From positions 1,116,001 through 1,180,000 of the forward strand of contig JADJEK010000001.1 in assembly GCA_016709145.1 (NCBI GenBank): a DNA stretch of 64,000 bases, written 5' to 3'. Shown one piece after another: positions 24,981 to 33,575 of the stretch. Both the position numbers and the translations under genes were made by a program. Every line of letters starts with the position of its first letter. The first letter of the stretch is position 1. The notes beneath the pieces are model-generated. The model was not told the origin of the DNA, did not search any database, and was given only the letters and a program-made list of their open reading frames with translations. The DNA comes from Planctomycetota bacterium. Its GTDB lineage: Bacteria > Planctomycetota > B15-G4 > JADJEK01.

Positions 24981-26089
24981 CGCGCCCATTGAAGATCGGA
25001 ATCGCGTGTTACCCGACCTACGGCGGCTCGGGCATCCTCGCGACCGAACTCGGCATCGCGCTCGCCGAACGTGGGCACGAAGTGCACGTGTTCTCGTACG
25101 CCGAACCACCTCGACTGCAAGGCGTGACGCTGGTCCAGTTCCACCTCGTGCAGGTGGCTGCGTACCCCTTGTTCCGCTACCCGCCGTACGACCTTGCACT
25201 CACGTCGAAGATGCTCGAGCTCATGCGCTCGCGTGAACTCGACATCGTCCACGCTCACTACGCGATTCCGCACGCGATGTGCGCGTACCTCGCCAAGCAG
25301 ATGCTGCCGGAATCCCATACGCGCATCGTGACGACACTCCACGGAACCGACATCACGGTGGTCGGCTCCGACGAGTCGTATCGCGACGTCACGCGCTTCG
25401 CGATCGAACAGAGCGACGCCGTGCTCGCGGTCTCGCGCTACCTCGCCGACGAGACCCGTCGCTTGTTCAACACGAACAAAGAGATCCACATCGCCTACAA
25501 CTTCGTCGACACCGAGCGCTTCAAGCCCGTCGAACGCTCGAACATGTCTCTGCCGACTCTCGTCCACTTGTCGAACTTCCGCGCCGTGAAGCGCCCCTTG
25601 GACGTGATCAAGGCGTTCGCGCTCCTGCGCAAGGCCTTGCCTGCGCACCTCGTCCTGGCTGGCGAAGGACCCGAGCTCGGCCCGTGCCTCACGTTGGCTC
25701 GAGAGCTCGGCTTGTCCGCCGACGTCTCCGCGCTCGGAGCGCGACTCGACGTCGAACGCGTTCTCGCCGAATGTCACGTGCTGCTCCAACCATCGGGCTC
25801 GGAAGCCTTCGGTCTGGCCGCGCTCGAAGCGATGTCGTGCGGCGTGCCCGTCGTGGGTTATCACGTCGGTGGTCTGCCGGAGGTCGTGGACGACGGTGTG
25901 TCCGGCTTCCTGGTCCCGTTCGGCTCCGTCGAGCAACTCGCTCAGCGCTCGCTCGAGTTGCTGTTGGACGAGCCGCGTCGCCTGGCGTTCGGCGCGGCTG
26001 CTCGCGCGAAGGCCGTGTCGTCGTTCACGGTCCAAAGCAGCGTGGAGTTGCACGAGCGCATCTACCGTACGTGCCTCGGACTCCCTTGA
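24977..26089 (+). CDS. bshA: bacillithiol biosynthesis glycosyltransferase BshA
   Basis: 370 residues from the ATG at 24977. GT-B retaining glycosyltransferase that makes GlcNAc-malate from UDP-GlcNAc and L-malate. IACYPTYGGSGILATELG at the start is the BshA hallmark. VHAHYAIPHA, TTLHGTDITVVG, YNFVDTERF and the nucleotide-sugar motif PSGSEAFGLAALEAMSCGVPVV are all present. Completes a contiguous bshCBA operon in the reverse of the pathway order. Confidence 0.93.
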   Translation: MTRPLKIGIACYPTYGGSGILATELGIALAERGHEVHVFSYAEPPRLQGVTLVQFHLVQVAAYPLFRYPPYDLALTSKMLELMRSRELDIVHAHYAIPHAMCAYLAKQMLPESHTRIVTTLHGTDITVVGSDESYRDVTRFAIEQSDAVLAVSRYLADETRRLFNTNKEIHIAYNFVDTERFKPVERSNMSLPTLVHLSNFRAVKRPLDVIKAFALLRKALPAHLVLAGEGPELGPCLTLARELGLSADVSALGARLDVERVLAECHVLLQPSGSEAFGLAALEAMSCGVPVVGYHVGGLPEVVDDGVSGFLVPFGSVEQLAQRSLELLLDEPRRLAFGAAARAKAVSSFTVQSSVELHERIYRTCLGLP

Positions 26090-26094
26090 ACTCG

Positions 26095-27246
26095 ATGTCG
26101 CGCGCGATCTACCTCGACCACAACGCCAGTGCGCCGCTGCTTCCGATCGTGCTGCGCTCGATGACTCCGTTCCTGCGAGGCTTCGTCGGCAATCCGTCGA
26201 GCATCCACGCCGACGGACGCCGCGCGCGTGCCGCGCTCGACCGCGCCCGTGCGACCATCGCTGAAGCGATCCACGCGTCGCCTCACGAACTCGTGTTCAC
26301 TTCGGGCGGGACCGAATCGAATGTCCTCGCTCTCACGGGCTACGCCGCTGTTCATCCCGAGGCCGTGCTCGCCGTCGGCGCCGCGGAACATCCGTGTGTC
26401 CTGAAGACTGCGGACGCCCTCGCGAAACGTGGCTCCACCGTTCGCCTCGTCCGTGTCGACCACGAAGGAAGAATCGATCCGCATTCCGTCCTGCGTCAAC
26501 TCGACGCGCCCGGCGCTCTCGTCTCGATCCAGCTCTCGAACCACGAGCTCGGAACCATCCAGCCGATCCGTGCGATCACCGAACTCGCTCACGCTCGCGG
26601 TGCCGTCGTTCACGTCGACGCCGTCGCCGCGTTCGGCAAGATCCCGGTCGACGTGCATGAGCTCGGCGTCGACTTGCTGTCGTTGTCCGCACACAAGCTC
26701 GGTGGCCCGGTCGGAATCGGCGCGCTCTTCGTGCGACGCGGAACGTCGCTCGAGCCCCAGATGCACGGCGGATCGCAAGAACACGGGCTCCGTGCGGGCA
26801 CCGAGTCGGTCGCTCTCGCCGTCGGATTCGCGACGGCCGTCGAGTCGTGTGTTCGAATTCGCGAGCGCGTCGCCGCGCGCCACGTTCGCTTGCGTCGACG
26901 CTTGCTCGTTCGTCTTCACGACCACAACATCTCGTTCGTCGAAAACTCTCCGCGCTCAGATGTCGTGGCCAACACGATCAACCTCGCGTTCGCCGGCGCC
27001 GACCGCGAGTCGTTGCTGATCCAACTCGATCTCGCCGGCTTCCGCGTCTCCGCCGGTGCTGCGTGCGCGAGCGGTTCCCTCGAAGCCTCACCCGTCCTGC
27101 TCGCGTGCGGACTCGACGATTCGCGCACGCGTTGTGCACTGCGTCTTTCGTTCGGTCCGACCACGTCTGCACAACATGTGGATCTGTTCGTCGACGCACT
27201 CGGACCCGCGCTTGCGCGCGCTCGCAACGCTCACGAGAATTTTTGA
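26095..27246 (+). CDS. cysteine desulfurase (NifS/IscS family)
   Basis: 383 residues, ATG at 26095 five bases after the bshA stop. Mobilises sulfur from cysteine via PLP. YLDHNASAP, FTSGGTESN, AAEHPCVLK, SLSAHKLGGPVG (Schiff-base Lys201) and the Cys loop SAGAACASGSLEAS are present. The residue after VDAV, a PLP-contacting glutamine in IscS (DATQ), is alanine here, so activity could be altered. No iscU or sufE-like gene adjoins. Position behind bshCBA suggests a link to low-molecular-weight thiol or sulfur trafficking, or tRNA thiolation. Confidence 0.92.
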   Translation: MSRAIYLDHNASAPLLPIVLRSMTPFLRGFVGNPSSIHADGRRARAALDRARATIAEAIHASPHELVFTSGGTESNVLALTGYAAVHPEAVLAVGAAEHPCVLKTADALAKRGSTVRLVRVDHEGRIDPHSVLRQLDAPGALVSIQLSNHELGTIQPIRAITELAHARGAVVHVDAVAAFGKIPVDVHELGVDLLSLSAHKLGGPVGIGALFVRRGTSLEPQMHGGSQEHGLRAGTESVALAVGFATAVESCVRIRERVAARHVRLRRRLLVRLHDHNISFVENSPRSDVVANTINLAFAGADRESLLIQLDLAGFRVSAGAACASGSLEASPVLLACGLDDSRTRCALRLSFGPTTSAQHVDLFVDALGPALARARNAHENF

Positions 27247-27265
27247 CGTTCTCAAAATCTCCACA
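27177..27265. promoter_or_regulatory. two degenerate DnaA boxes upstream of dnaA
   Basis: TGTGGATCT at 27177-27185 (reverse) and ATCTCCACA at 27257-27265 (forward) each match the TTATCCACA consensus at seven of nine positions. They flank the end of the desulfurase gene. Between and beside them is the most A/T-rich short stretch of the area (27237-27262). Could serve dnaA autoregulation or be part of the origin. Confidence 0.3.
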
Positions 27266-27334
27266 AGCTCGGCGAACATCGCTTCTTTCACGAACGCGAC
27301 GACGCGTCGGACGGTGCGCGCGCACGTCGACTCG

Positions 27335-27364
27335 TTGACAGCCTCCAAAAGCGTCCTTTAGAAA
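27335..27364 (+). promoter_or_regulatory. candidate sigma-70 promoter of dnaA
   Basis: A perfect -35 box TTGACA at 27335-27340 is followed after 18 bases by TAGAAA at 27359-27364, a four-of-six match to TATAAT. It lies about 120 bp before the dnaA ATG, leaving a leader that contains a short hairpin (CTCTC/GAGAG near 27371). Confidence 0.5.
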
Positions 27365-27485
27365 CCCGCCCTCTCGGCGGAGAGACGTCGTCAGCGGTGT
27401 GACGTGGCGACAACCGTTCTTCGATCAGTTCGGCATCCGGTGCGTCGAGCGACGTGGCCTTTCGCGTTGCTCGTGGGGGTTGTTC

Positions 27486-28868
27486 ATGGAGTCCTCGGAG
27501 CGCGAAGCGACGACGCGCCACGAAGCGCTCTTGCTGATCGTCAAGGAGCTGGTCACTCCGCAGCAGTTCCAGACCTGGTTCAACGCCGTCGTCGTCGAAC
27601 TCCCCGCGTCGGGCGAAGTGCGCCTGCTCGCTCCGAATCCGTTCGTGCGGGATTGGATCTCGAACTACTACTCGAACGTGCTCGCCGAAGCGGTGCGCAA
27701 CTGCTTCGGAGAGGACCGCGCGGTCTCCGTGTCGGTAAATCCCGAGCTGCCGCAAGTCGCGCCGATCGACGCGGTCCCTCCCACGGAGGAAATTCCACCA
27801 GCCACCTCGACGGCGGTGGTGTCGGTCGAACCTCCAACGGTTTCCGACACGTTCCTGCACTCGGACTACACGTTCGACAACTTCATCGTCGGGCGGAGCA
27901 ACCACTTCGCGCACGCCGCCGCCATCGCGGTCGCAGAAGCTCGTGGTCAGCGCTACAACCCGTTCTTCCTGCACGGCTCCGTCGGCCTCGGCAAGACGCA
28001 CTTGCTCCAGGCCATCTGCCACGAGATCCTGCGCCGCGATCCGCGCGCGAAGATCACGTACTTGTCGTGCGAGGCTTTCACCAACCACTTCATCCAGTCG
28101 GTGGAAGAGGGCGACCTCACGTCGTTCCGCCACAAGTACCGCAACGTCGACGTGTTGCTCGTCGACGACATCCAGACGCTGAAGAACAAGGACCGAACGC
28201 AGGAAGAGTTCTTCCACACGTTCAACACGCTCTACAACCTCGGCCGTCAGATCGTCCTCACGAGCGACGCTCCGCCGAAGGAGATCCCCGATCTCCAAGA
28301 GCGCCTCGTCTCCCGCTTCCAAATGGGGCTCGTCGTCGAGCTCACGCGCCCTGACTTCGAGACCCGTGTCGCGATCCTCAAGCGCAAGGCTCGCATGCGC
28401 GGCAAGGAACTGCCGGACGACGTCGCGTTGAAGCTCGCCGATCGACTCGAGACCAACATCCGCGAGCTCGAAGGCGCCGTGGTTCGCTTGCTCAGCTACG
28501 CCTCGCTCGTCGACAAGCCGATCACGGTCGCTCTCGCGGACGAGGCGTTGCGAGACACGCCCTCGGCGCGGACCTCGGCGATCACGATCAGCGACATCAT
28601 CGAGGTGGTCGCCGCGTACTACGACGTGAAGGTCAGCGACCTCCAAGGCAAGCGCCGCTCGCAGTCGATCGTGTTCCCGCGCCAGGTGTGCATGTTCCTG
28701 GCTCGCACGATCACCAAGATGTCGTTGAACGACATCGGCGGGTACTTCGGTGGGCGCGATCACACGACCGTGCTGTACGCGATCGACAAGATCGGCCGCG
28801 AGGCCAAGAACAACGACGAGTTCAACGAGATCCTGCGTCGACTCAATCGCTCGATCAACGGTCGGTGA
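27486..28868 (+). CDS. dnaA: chromosomal replication initiator DnaA
   Basis: 460 residues from the ATG at 27486 (GGGGG upstream). Domain I begins HEALLLIVKELVTPQQFQTWF. A short linker rich in Pro/Thr (about 95-125) is followed by the AAA+ domain: YTFDNFIVG, Walker A GSVGLGKTHLLQA near residue 164, Walker B VLLVDDIQTL, and sensor/arginine-finger region VSRFQMGLVVEL. Domain IV reads DnaA boxes with SQSIVFPRQVCMFLARTITKMSLNDIGGYFGGRDHTTVLYA, which is canonical. Confidence 0.97.
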   Translation: MESSEREATTRHEALLLIVKELVTPQQFQTWFNAVVVELPASGEVRLLAPNPFVRDWISNYYSNVLAEAVRNCFGEDRAVSVSVNPELPQVAPIDAVPPTEEIPPATSTAVVSVEPPTVSDTFLHSDYTFDNFIVGRSNHFAHAAAIAVAEARGQRYNPFFLHGSVGLGKTHLLQAICHEILRRDPRAKITYLSCEAFTNHFIQSVEEGDLTSFRHKYRNVDVLLVDDIQTLKNKDRTQEEFFHTFNTLYNLGRQIVLTSDAPPKEIPDLQERLVSRFQMGLVVELTRPDFETRVAILKRKARMRGKELPDDVALKLADRLETNIRELEGAVVRLLSYASLVDKPITVALADEALRDTPSARTSAITISDIIEVVAAYYDVKVSDLQGKRRSQSIVFPRQVCMFLARTITKMSLNDIGGYFGGRDHTTVLYAIDKIGREAKNNDEFNEILRRLNRSINGR

Positions 28869-29466
28869 CGGTCGACCGACGTGTCGAGGAACCCCCGCGC
28901 GCGACTCGTCGTGCACGTTCGTCCGGCGACTGCAACTCGTTCCGTCGGTGTCGCCCTGCGTCGGACCAACACTCGCTGCGTCGTGATCTCGCCCCGGTCG
29001 TTCGTTCGCTTTCTCTCGGCGCTTGGCGTCGAAGGGCTCCACTCCATGTCGATCTCACGACGCCATATCGAAGACGCGTGTTGCTCGCTTCGCTTCTCGA
29101 GCAGGGCGTCGTCGTGTCGTCGCTCGCGAATTCGCTCTCGTGCTCAGTTCCGTTCACACCGCTATGCGTCGTGGGTGACCCGTTCGATTTCCCGTGCACA
29201 ACCCCTGTGGGAACCGCGCATGACCCAGGTCGTCGATGCGGCGGTTCTCCACGAAGTCGCACGCTCGCTGCTCGTTCGCTCGCGTGGCGGTGCAGAACTC
29301 GACAACTTGTGCATGAAGATTCACAGCCGTCCGCGAGCGCAGGTCTCGCGTCCCACGACACTTGCCCGCGTCGCTTCGGCGTTCTGCACGAGTCGAACGC
29401 ACTGATGATGATGATGATCTGTTACTTTCTCTCATTCTTCTTCATGAGGAAGAACCGGAGACGACC
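28869..29466. promoter_or_regulatory. 598-bp dnaA-dnaN intergenic region, candidate oriC
   Basis: The dnaA-dnaN gap is a classic origin position and is unusually long here. TGTGCATGA at 29308-29316 (eight of nine to TTWTNCACA on the reverse strand) abuts AGATTCACA at 29317-29325 (seven of nine, forward). Weaker matches are TTCTCCACG near 29245 and TGTGGGAAC near 29206. Five GAT triplets (29404-29418) and a pyrimidine tract precede dnaN. No long A/T-rich element is visible. A 61-codon frame at 29220-29405 is unconvincing as a gene. Confidence 0.4.
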
Positions 29467-29470
29467 ATGA
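29405..29470 (+). CDS. possible 21-residue leader peptide of dnaN
   Basis: Four successive ATG codons open a short frame, MMMMICYFLSFFF then MRKNRRRP, whose TGA shares four bases with the dnaN start (ATGA). It has a hydrophobic first half and a strongly basic end. No Shine-Dalgarno precedes it, so expression is doubtful. Confidence 0.2.
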   Translation: MMMMICYFLSFFFMRKNRRRP

Positions 29471-30567
29471 AGGTTTCCTGCCAGCGCGATGCTCTGCTCC
29501 ACAGCGTGTCCATCGCGGCCAGTGTGGCTCCTCCCCGAAGCACGAAGCCGATCCTGTCGGGCGTGAAGATCGTGGCGAGCAAGTCGGGCATCGTCGTGCT
29601 CGCGACGGACCTCGACGTCTCCGTGCGAGCGAAGCTCTCGGAGATGATCGTCGAGACACCGGGCGAAGTCGTGATCCCGGCACAGACGCTGCACGAGATC
29701 CTGCGCTCGATCGAGTCGGACGAGGTCCGCATCGAAGTCAGCGGTCGCAACTGCGAGATCAGTTCGGACGACGTCGACTACAAGATCGTCACCGACGACC
29801 CCGACGAGTTCCCGGACCTCGCACCGGCGACCAACGAGGGTGTCGTCGTCCCGCGCAACTTCCTCGAGGAGATGTTCGCCCGTACGGCGTACGCGGCCGC
29901 ACGAGACGTGGGGCGCTACGCGATCAACGGCGTGCTCGTCGAGATCGGGGAGGGTCGCTTGCGCTTCGTCGCGACCGACGGCCGACGGCTCGCCATGGCG
30001 ACGCGCCCGCTTCCCGACGCCAACTTCCCGGTGAAGAAGGCCATCGTCCCGGTGAAGGGCCTGCAGGAGTGCCTGAAGGGCACCGAGGGCGACACGAACG
30101 TCCGCGTGTTCGTCTCCGACGACCGCGTCGTGTTCAGCTCCGAGAGTTGCGAGGTCACGACGAAGCCGGTCGAAGGGGAGTTCCCCGACTACCAGGCGGT
30201 CATCCCGCGTGAGCACAAGGGCCGCGTCGCGCTCGAGCGCGACGCACTGCTCGGAGCGATCCGTAAGGCCTCGGTCATGGCCGGCGACGAGATGCGGTCG
30301 ATCCGGCTCCAGCTCGACAAGACGACGTTGAACCTGTCCGCCCGCGTGGAAGGTCGCGGACAGGCGAAAACCTCGAACGTCGAAGCCGAAGTCGAGGGCG
30401 AATCGTCACTTATGGTCGATTACAACCCGGACTTCCTGATCGACTTCCTGAAGCCGCTGAAGTCCGAGACGGTCGTCCTCGAGTTCCGCGACGCGAACTC
30501 GGCAGCGGTCCTGAAGACCGGAGCCGCCGACGAGGTTTACGTCGTCATGCCGATCACGACCAACTGA
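29467..30567 (+). CDS. dnaN: DNA polymerase III beta sliding clamp
   Basis: 366 residues, standard. GGAG lies eight bases before the ATG. Three clamp folds are recognisable: MKVSCQRDALLHSVSIAASV, the mid-region FARTAYAAARDVGRYAINGVL and ATDGRRLAMA, and the C-terminal clamp with the end YVVMPITTN matching the family P-M-R/T tail that contributes to the partner-binding pocket. Follows dnaA in the usual order. Confidence 0.97.
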   Translation: MKVSCQRDALLHSVSIAASVAPPRSTKPILSGVKIVASKSGIVVLATDLDVSVRAKLSEMIVETPGEVVIPAQTLHEILRSIESDEVRIEVSGRNCEISSDDVDYKIVTDDPDEFPDLAPATNEGVVVPRNFLEEMFARTAYAAARDVGRYAINGVLVEIGEGRLRFVATDGRRLAMATRPLPDANFPVKKAIVPVKGLQECLKGTEGDTNVRVFVSDDRVVFSSESCEVTTKPVEGEFPDYQAVIPREHKGRVALERDALLGAIRKASVMAGDEMRSIRLQLDKTTLNLSARVEGRGQAKTSNVEAEVEGESSLMVDYNPDFLIDFLKPLKSETVVLEFRDANSAAVLKTGAADEVYVVMPITTN

Positions 30568-30652
30568 TCGCGGCAACGACGGCGACCGCCGCAGCAACGC
30601 CTCCCGAGCTCGTCACCGACCTTCGTTGCAACCTTTAATGCCGGGAGCGCGA

Positions 30653-30976
30653 ATGACGCGAGGACGCGAGCCCATCCCGATTGCTAAACTCCTCCGCGAT
30701 CTTCTGGTCCGTCGCGGAATCGGGGGCAGCGTTCCCCTTCAATCGGTCACCGACGCGTTTCGTCAGGTAGCCGGTGAACGCCTCGCGAAACGTGTGCGCG
30801 TCGTCGCTCTGAAGGGCGGCGAGGTCACCCTCGAGGCCGACTCCGCGGCGCTGGCATACGAACTCAAGTCCTTCGCCGGCAAGAAGCTGCTTGCCGACAT
30901 GAAGCGTCAACGGGGCGCCGAGTTCGTGACCAGCCTGAAGTTCAGAGCGGGAGCGGTCTCGGATGGCAGCGGCTGA
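30653..30976 (+). CDS. DUF721 (DciA-like) protein
   Basis: 107 residues from the ATG at 30653, preceded by GGGAG; an ATG 15 bases earlier is possible. DUF721 pattern: PIPIAKLLRDLLVRRG, then the KH-like fold segment VALKGGEVTLEADSAALAYELKSF and KKLLADMKRQ. The family includes DciA, which assists loading of the replicative helicase in bacteria lacking DnaC. Location between dnaN and gyrB, overlapping gyrB by 14 bases, fits a replication role. Confidence 0.85.
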   Translation: MTRGREPIPIAKLLRDLLVRRGIGGSVPLQSVTDAFRQVAGERLAKRVRVVALKGGEVTLEADSAALAYELKSFAGKKLLADMKRQRGAEFVTSLKFRAGAVSDGSG

Positions 30977-33482
30977 CGACAACGGTGTGAAGGCAACGGA
31001 CGAAGGCAGCGGAGACTACGACTCCTCCGCGATCCAGGTGCTCGAGGGTCTCGAAGGTGTGCGTCGCCGTCCGGCGATGTACATCGGCGATACCAGCGTC
31101 GCCGGTCTCCACCATCTGGTCTTCGAGATCGTCGACAACGCGATCGACGAAGCACTCGCGGGCCATTGCTCGCGAATCAAAGTCGTCATCCACGCCGACA
31201 ACTCCGTGTCGGTCGAGGACAACGGCCGCGGCATCCCGACCGAGATGCACAAGGCCGAGAAGATGCCCGCGGTCGAGCTCGTCTTCACGAAGCTCCACGC
31301 CGGCGGCAAGTTCGACAGCAAGTCCTACAAGGTCTCCGGCGGTCTGCACGGCGTCGGCGCGTCGGTCGTCAACGCGTTGTCCGAGTGGCTCGAGGTCGAG
31401 ATCCACCGCAAGGGCAAGATCTTCCGCCAGCGCTATCAGCGCGGCATCCGCGCGAGCGACCTGCGCGAGGTCGGCACGACCGACAAGCGTGGCACGATCG
31501 TGCGCTTCCGTCCCGACGCGCAGATCTTCGAAACCACCGAGATCATCTTCGAGACGCTGAACAAGCGACTGCGCGAGATGTCGTTCCTCATGGGAGCGAC
31601 CGGTCTCGAAATCGAACTCGTCGACGAGCGCAAGGACAAGGCGGAGACGTTCCGCTACCCCGAGGGCCTGCGTTCCTTCGTCGAGATGCTGAACGCGTCG
31701 AAGGGACCGATCCACAAGGAGATCATCCACTTCAAGAAGAGCTGCGCGACGCGCGGCAAGGTCGGCGAGGGGAACGCCGCCGAGATGACTCTCGAAGTCG
31801 CGATGCAATACAACGAGGGCTACCGCGAGGACGTCTTCTCGTTCGTGAACAACATCAACACGATCGAGGGTGGCACACACCTCTCGGGATTCCGCTCGGC
31901 GTTGACGCGCGTGGTGAACAACTACGCGAAGAGTCACAACCTCGTGAAGGACGAGGAACTGCCCGAAGGCGATGACGTGCGCGAAGGCCTCGCGGCCGTC
32001 ATCTCGCTGCAGCTTCCCGACCCGCAGTTCGAGAGCCAGACCAAGATCAAGCTCGGCAATCGCGACGTGCAGGGTTTGGTCGAGACGATCGTCAACGATT
32101 GCTTGGGAACGTTCCTCGAAGAGAATCCCGCGACGGCGAAGATCATCGTCAATCGCGCGATGACCGCGATGCGCGCGCGTGAAGCGGCGCGCAAATCACG
32201 CGACCTCGTGCGCCGCAAGGGTGCGCTGGCGTCGGGCAACTTGCCCGGCAAACTCGCCGACTGCCAATCGCGCGATCGCGACGAGACCGAAGTGTTCCTC
32301 GTCGAAGGTGACTCGGCAGGCGGCTCGGCGAAGCAGGGCCGTGATCGCCGCTTCCAAGCGATCCTGCCGTTGCGCGGAAAGATCCTGAACGTCGAGAAGG
32401 CACGCCTCGACAAGATGCTCTCGCACCAGGAAATCACGACGATCATCGCCGCGCTCGGCACCGGGATCGGAGCGGCCACCGAAGACGACAAGGGCCTCGA
32501 TCTCGACAACCTGCGCTACGGCAAGATCATCGTGATGACCGACGCCGACGTCGACGGATCGCACATCCGCACGTTGTTGCTGACGTTCTTCTACCGCCAC
32601 ATGAAGCCGTTGATCCAAGCGGGCCGCGTCTACGTCGCGGCCCCGCCGCTGTATCGGCTCACCAAGGGCAAGCAGATCCGCTACGTGCACAGCGATGACG
32701 AGAAGCAGCGCGTTCTCCTCGAACAAGGCCTCGATGGCGCGGAGCTCGAGACGCTGATGGGAGCGTCACCGCGCAAAGTCGAAGGCGACAACCTCCGCAC
32801 GCTGGCGCGTTTGCTCGAGCGCATCGAACTCGCGGCGAACGCCGTGCTGAAGGGCACGGGGCTCGAGGTGTCCTCGTACTTGCGAGCCGCGATCGAACTC
32901 GGCGCGATGCCGCACTACTGCGTGCGTGTGCCGGGCGATGCCGATCGCTTCTTCATCGACGAACCCGACCTCGACCGCTTCCTCGCCACGATGCGCGAGA
33001 AGGCCGGTGGTCGCGAACTCGTGATCGTTCGTGACGGTCGTATGACGCGCAGCGCCGACGTCAGCATCGCGCAGATCGATGGGCACGCCGACCTCGAGCA
33101 GCACCTCGCGTCCCTCGACGAGTCCGGCTTCTCGAAGCTCGATCTGATCGGACCGGCGGATGCGAAGAGTCCCTCGCCATTCCGCGTGCACTTCGGATCC
33201 AAGAGCGAACTCGTGCGCGGACTCATCCACATGCTTCGCGTCGTGCGCGATGCGGCGACCAACTCGATCGACGTCCAACGCTTCAAGGGTCTCGGCGAGA
33301 TGAACCCGGCCGAGCTGTGGGAAACGACGTTGAACCCGGCCACGCGTCTGTTGAAGCGCGTTCGCCTCGAGGACGACGTCTTGGCCGACAGCCTGTTCTC
33401 GATCCTCATGGGCGAGGTCGTCGAACCCCGTCGCGAGTACATCGAGAAACATGCGCTCGAGGTCCGCAACCTGGACGTCTGA
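30963..33482 (+). CDS. gyrB: DNA gyrase subunit B
   Basis: 839 residues, somewhat longer than the E. coli protein. GHKL ATPase: EIVDNAIDEALAGHC, DNGRGIP, SGGLHGVGASVVNALS. The TOPRIM domain has EVFLVEGDSAGGSAKQGRD and MTDADVDGSHIRTLLLTFF. A region of about 150 residues after TOPRIM (LARLLERIELAANAVLKG to DLIGPADAKSPSPF) is inserted before the conserved tail VQRFKGLGEMNPAELWETT, as in many Gram-negative GyrB. gyrA is not in the window. Confidence 0.97.
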   Translation: MAAADDNGVKATDEGSGDYDSSAIQVLEGLEGVRRRPAMYIGDTSVAGLHHLVFEIVDNAIDEALAGHCSRIKVVIHADNSVSVEDNGRGIPTEMHKAEKMPAVELVFTKLHAGGKFDSKSYKVSGGLHGVGASVVNALSEWLEVEIHRKGKIFRQRYQRGIRASDLREVGTTDKRGTIVRFRPDAQIFETTEIIFETLNKRLREMSFLMGATGLEIELVDERKDKAETFRYPEGLRSFVEMLNASKGPIHKEIIHFKKSCATRGKVGEGNAAEMTLEVAMQYNEGYREDVFSFVNNINTIEGGTHLSGFRSALTRVVNNYAKSHNLVKDEELPEGDDVREGLAAVISLQLPDPQFESQTKIKLGNRDVQGLVETIVNDCLGTFLEENPATAKIIVNRAMTAMRAREAARKSRDLVRRKGALASGNLPGKLADCQSRDRDETEVFLVEGDSAGGSAKQGRDRRFQAILPLRGKILNVEKARLDKMLSHQEITTIIAALGTGIGAATEDDKGLDLDNLRYGKIIVMTDADVDGSHIRTLLLTFFYRHMKPLIQAGRVYVAAPPLYRLTKGKQIRYVHSDDEKQRVLLEQGLDGAELETLMGASPRKVEGDNLRTLARLLERIELAANAVLKGTGLEVSSYLRAAIELGAMPHYCVRVPGDADRFFIDEPDLDRFLATMREKAGGRELVIVRDGRMTRSADVSIAQIDGHADLEQHLASLDESGFSKLDLIGPADAKSPSPFRVHFGSKSELVRGLIHMLRVVRDAATNSIDVQRFKGLGEMNPAELWETTLNPATRLLKRVRLEDDVLADSLFSILMGEVVEPRREYIEKHALEVRNLDV

Positions 33483-33525
33483 TCTTCGCGCTTCAGTCGC
33501 CCCCCCCGCGACGCCGAAAAGACGA

Positions 33526-33541
33526 GCGGCCCGAAGGCCGC
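33526..33541 (+). terminator. hairpin after gyrB
   Basis: GCGGCC / GGCCGC with a CGAA tetraloop, 44 bp past the gyrB stop, preceded by a run of eight C residues (33499-33506). Stable but without a T-tract, so termination is likely partial or Rho-assisted. Confidence 0.45.
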
Positions 33542-33575
33542 GCTCCGCGTGCCCTCCGGTCTTGGACACCGGTTC

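Noticed and set aside
29220..29405. 61-codon frame in the dnaA-dnaN gap
   Set aside because: No ribosome-binding site, no family, and it lies in the candidate origin; composition only weakly coding-like.
29404..29418. GAT triplet run as a DnaA-trio unwinding element
   Set aside because: The described trio reads TAG 5' to 3'; neither strand here contains TAG repeats, and no strong DnaA box adjoins.
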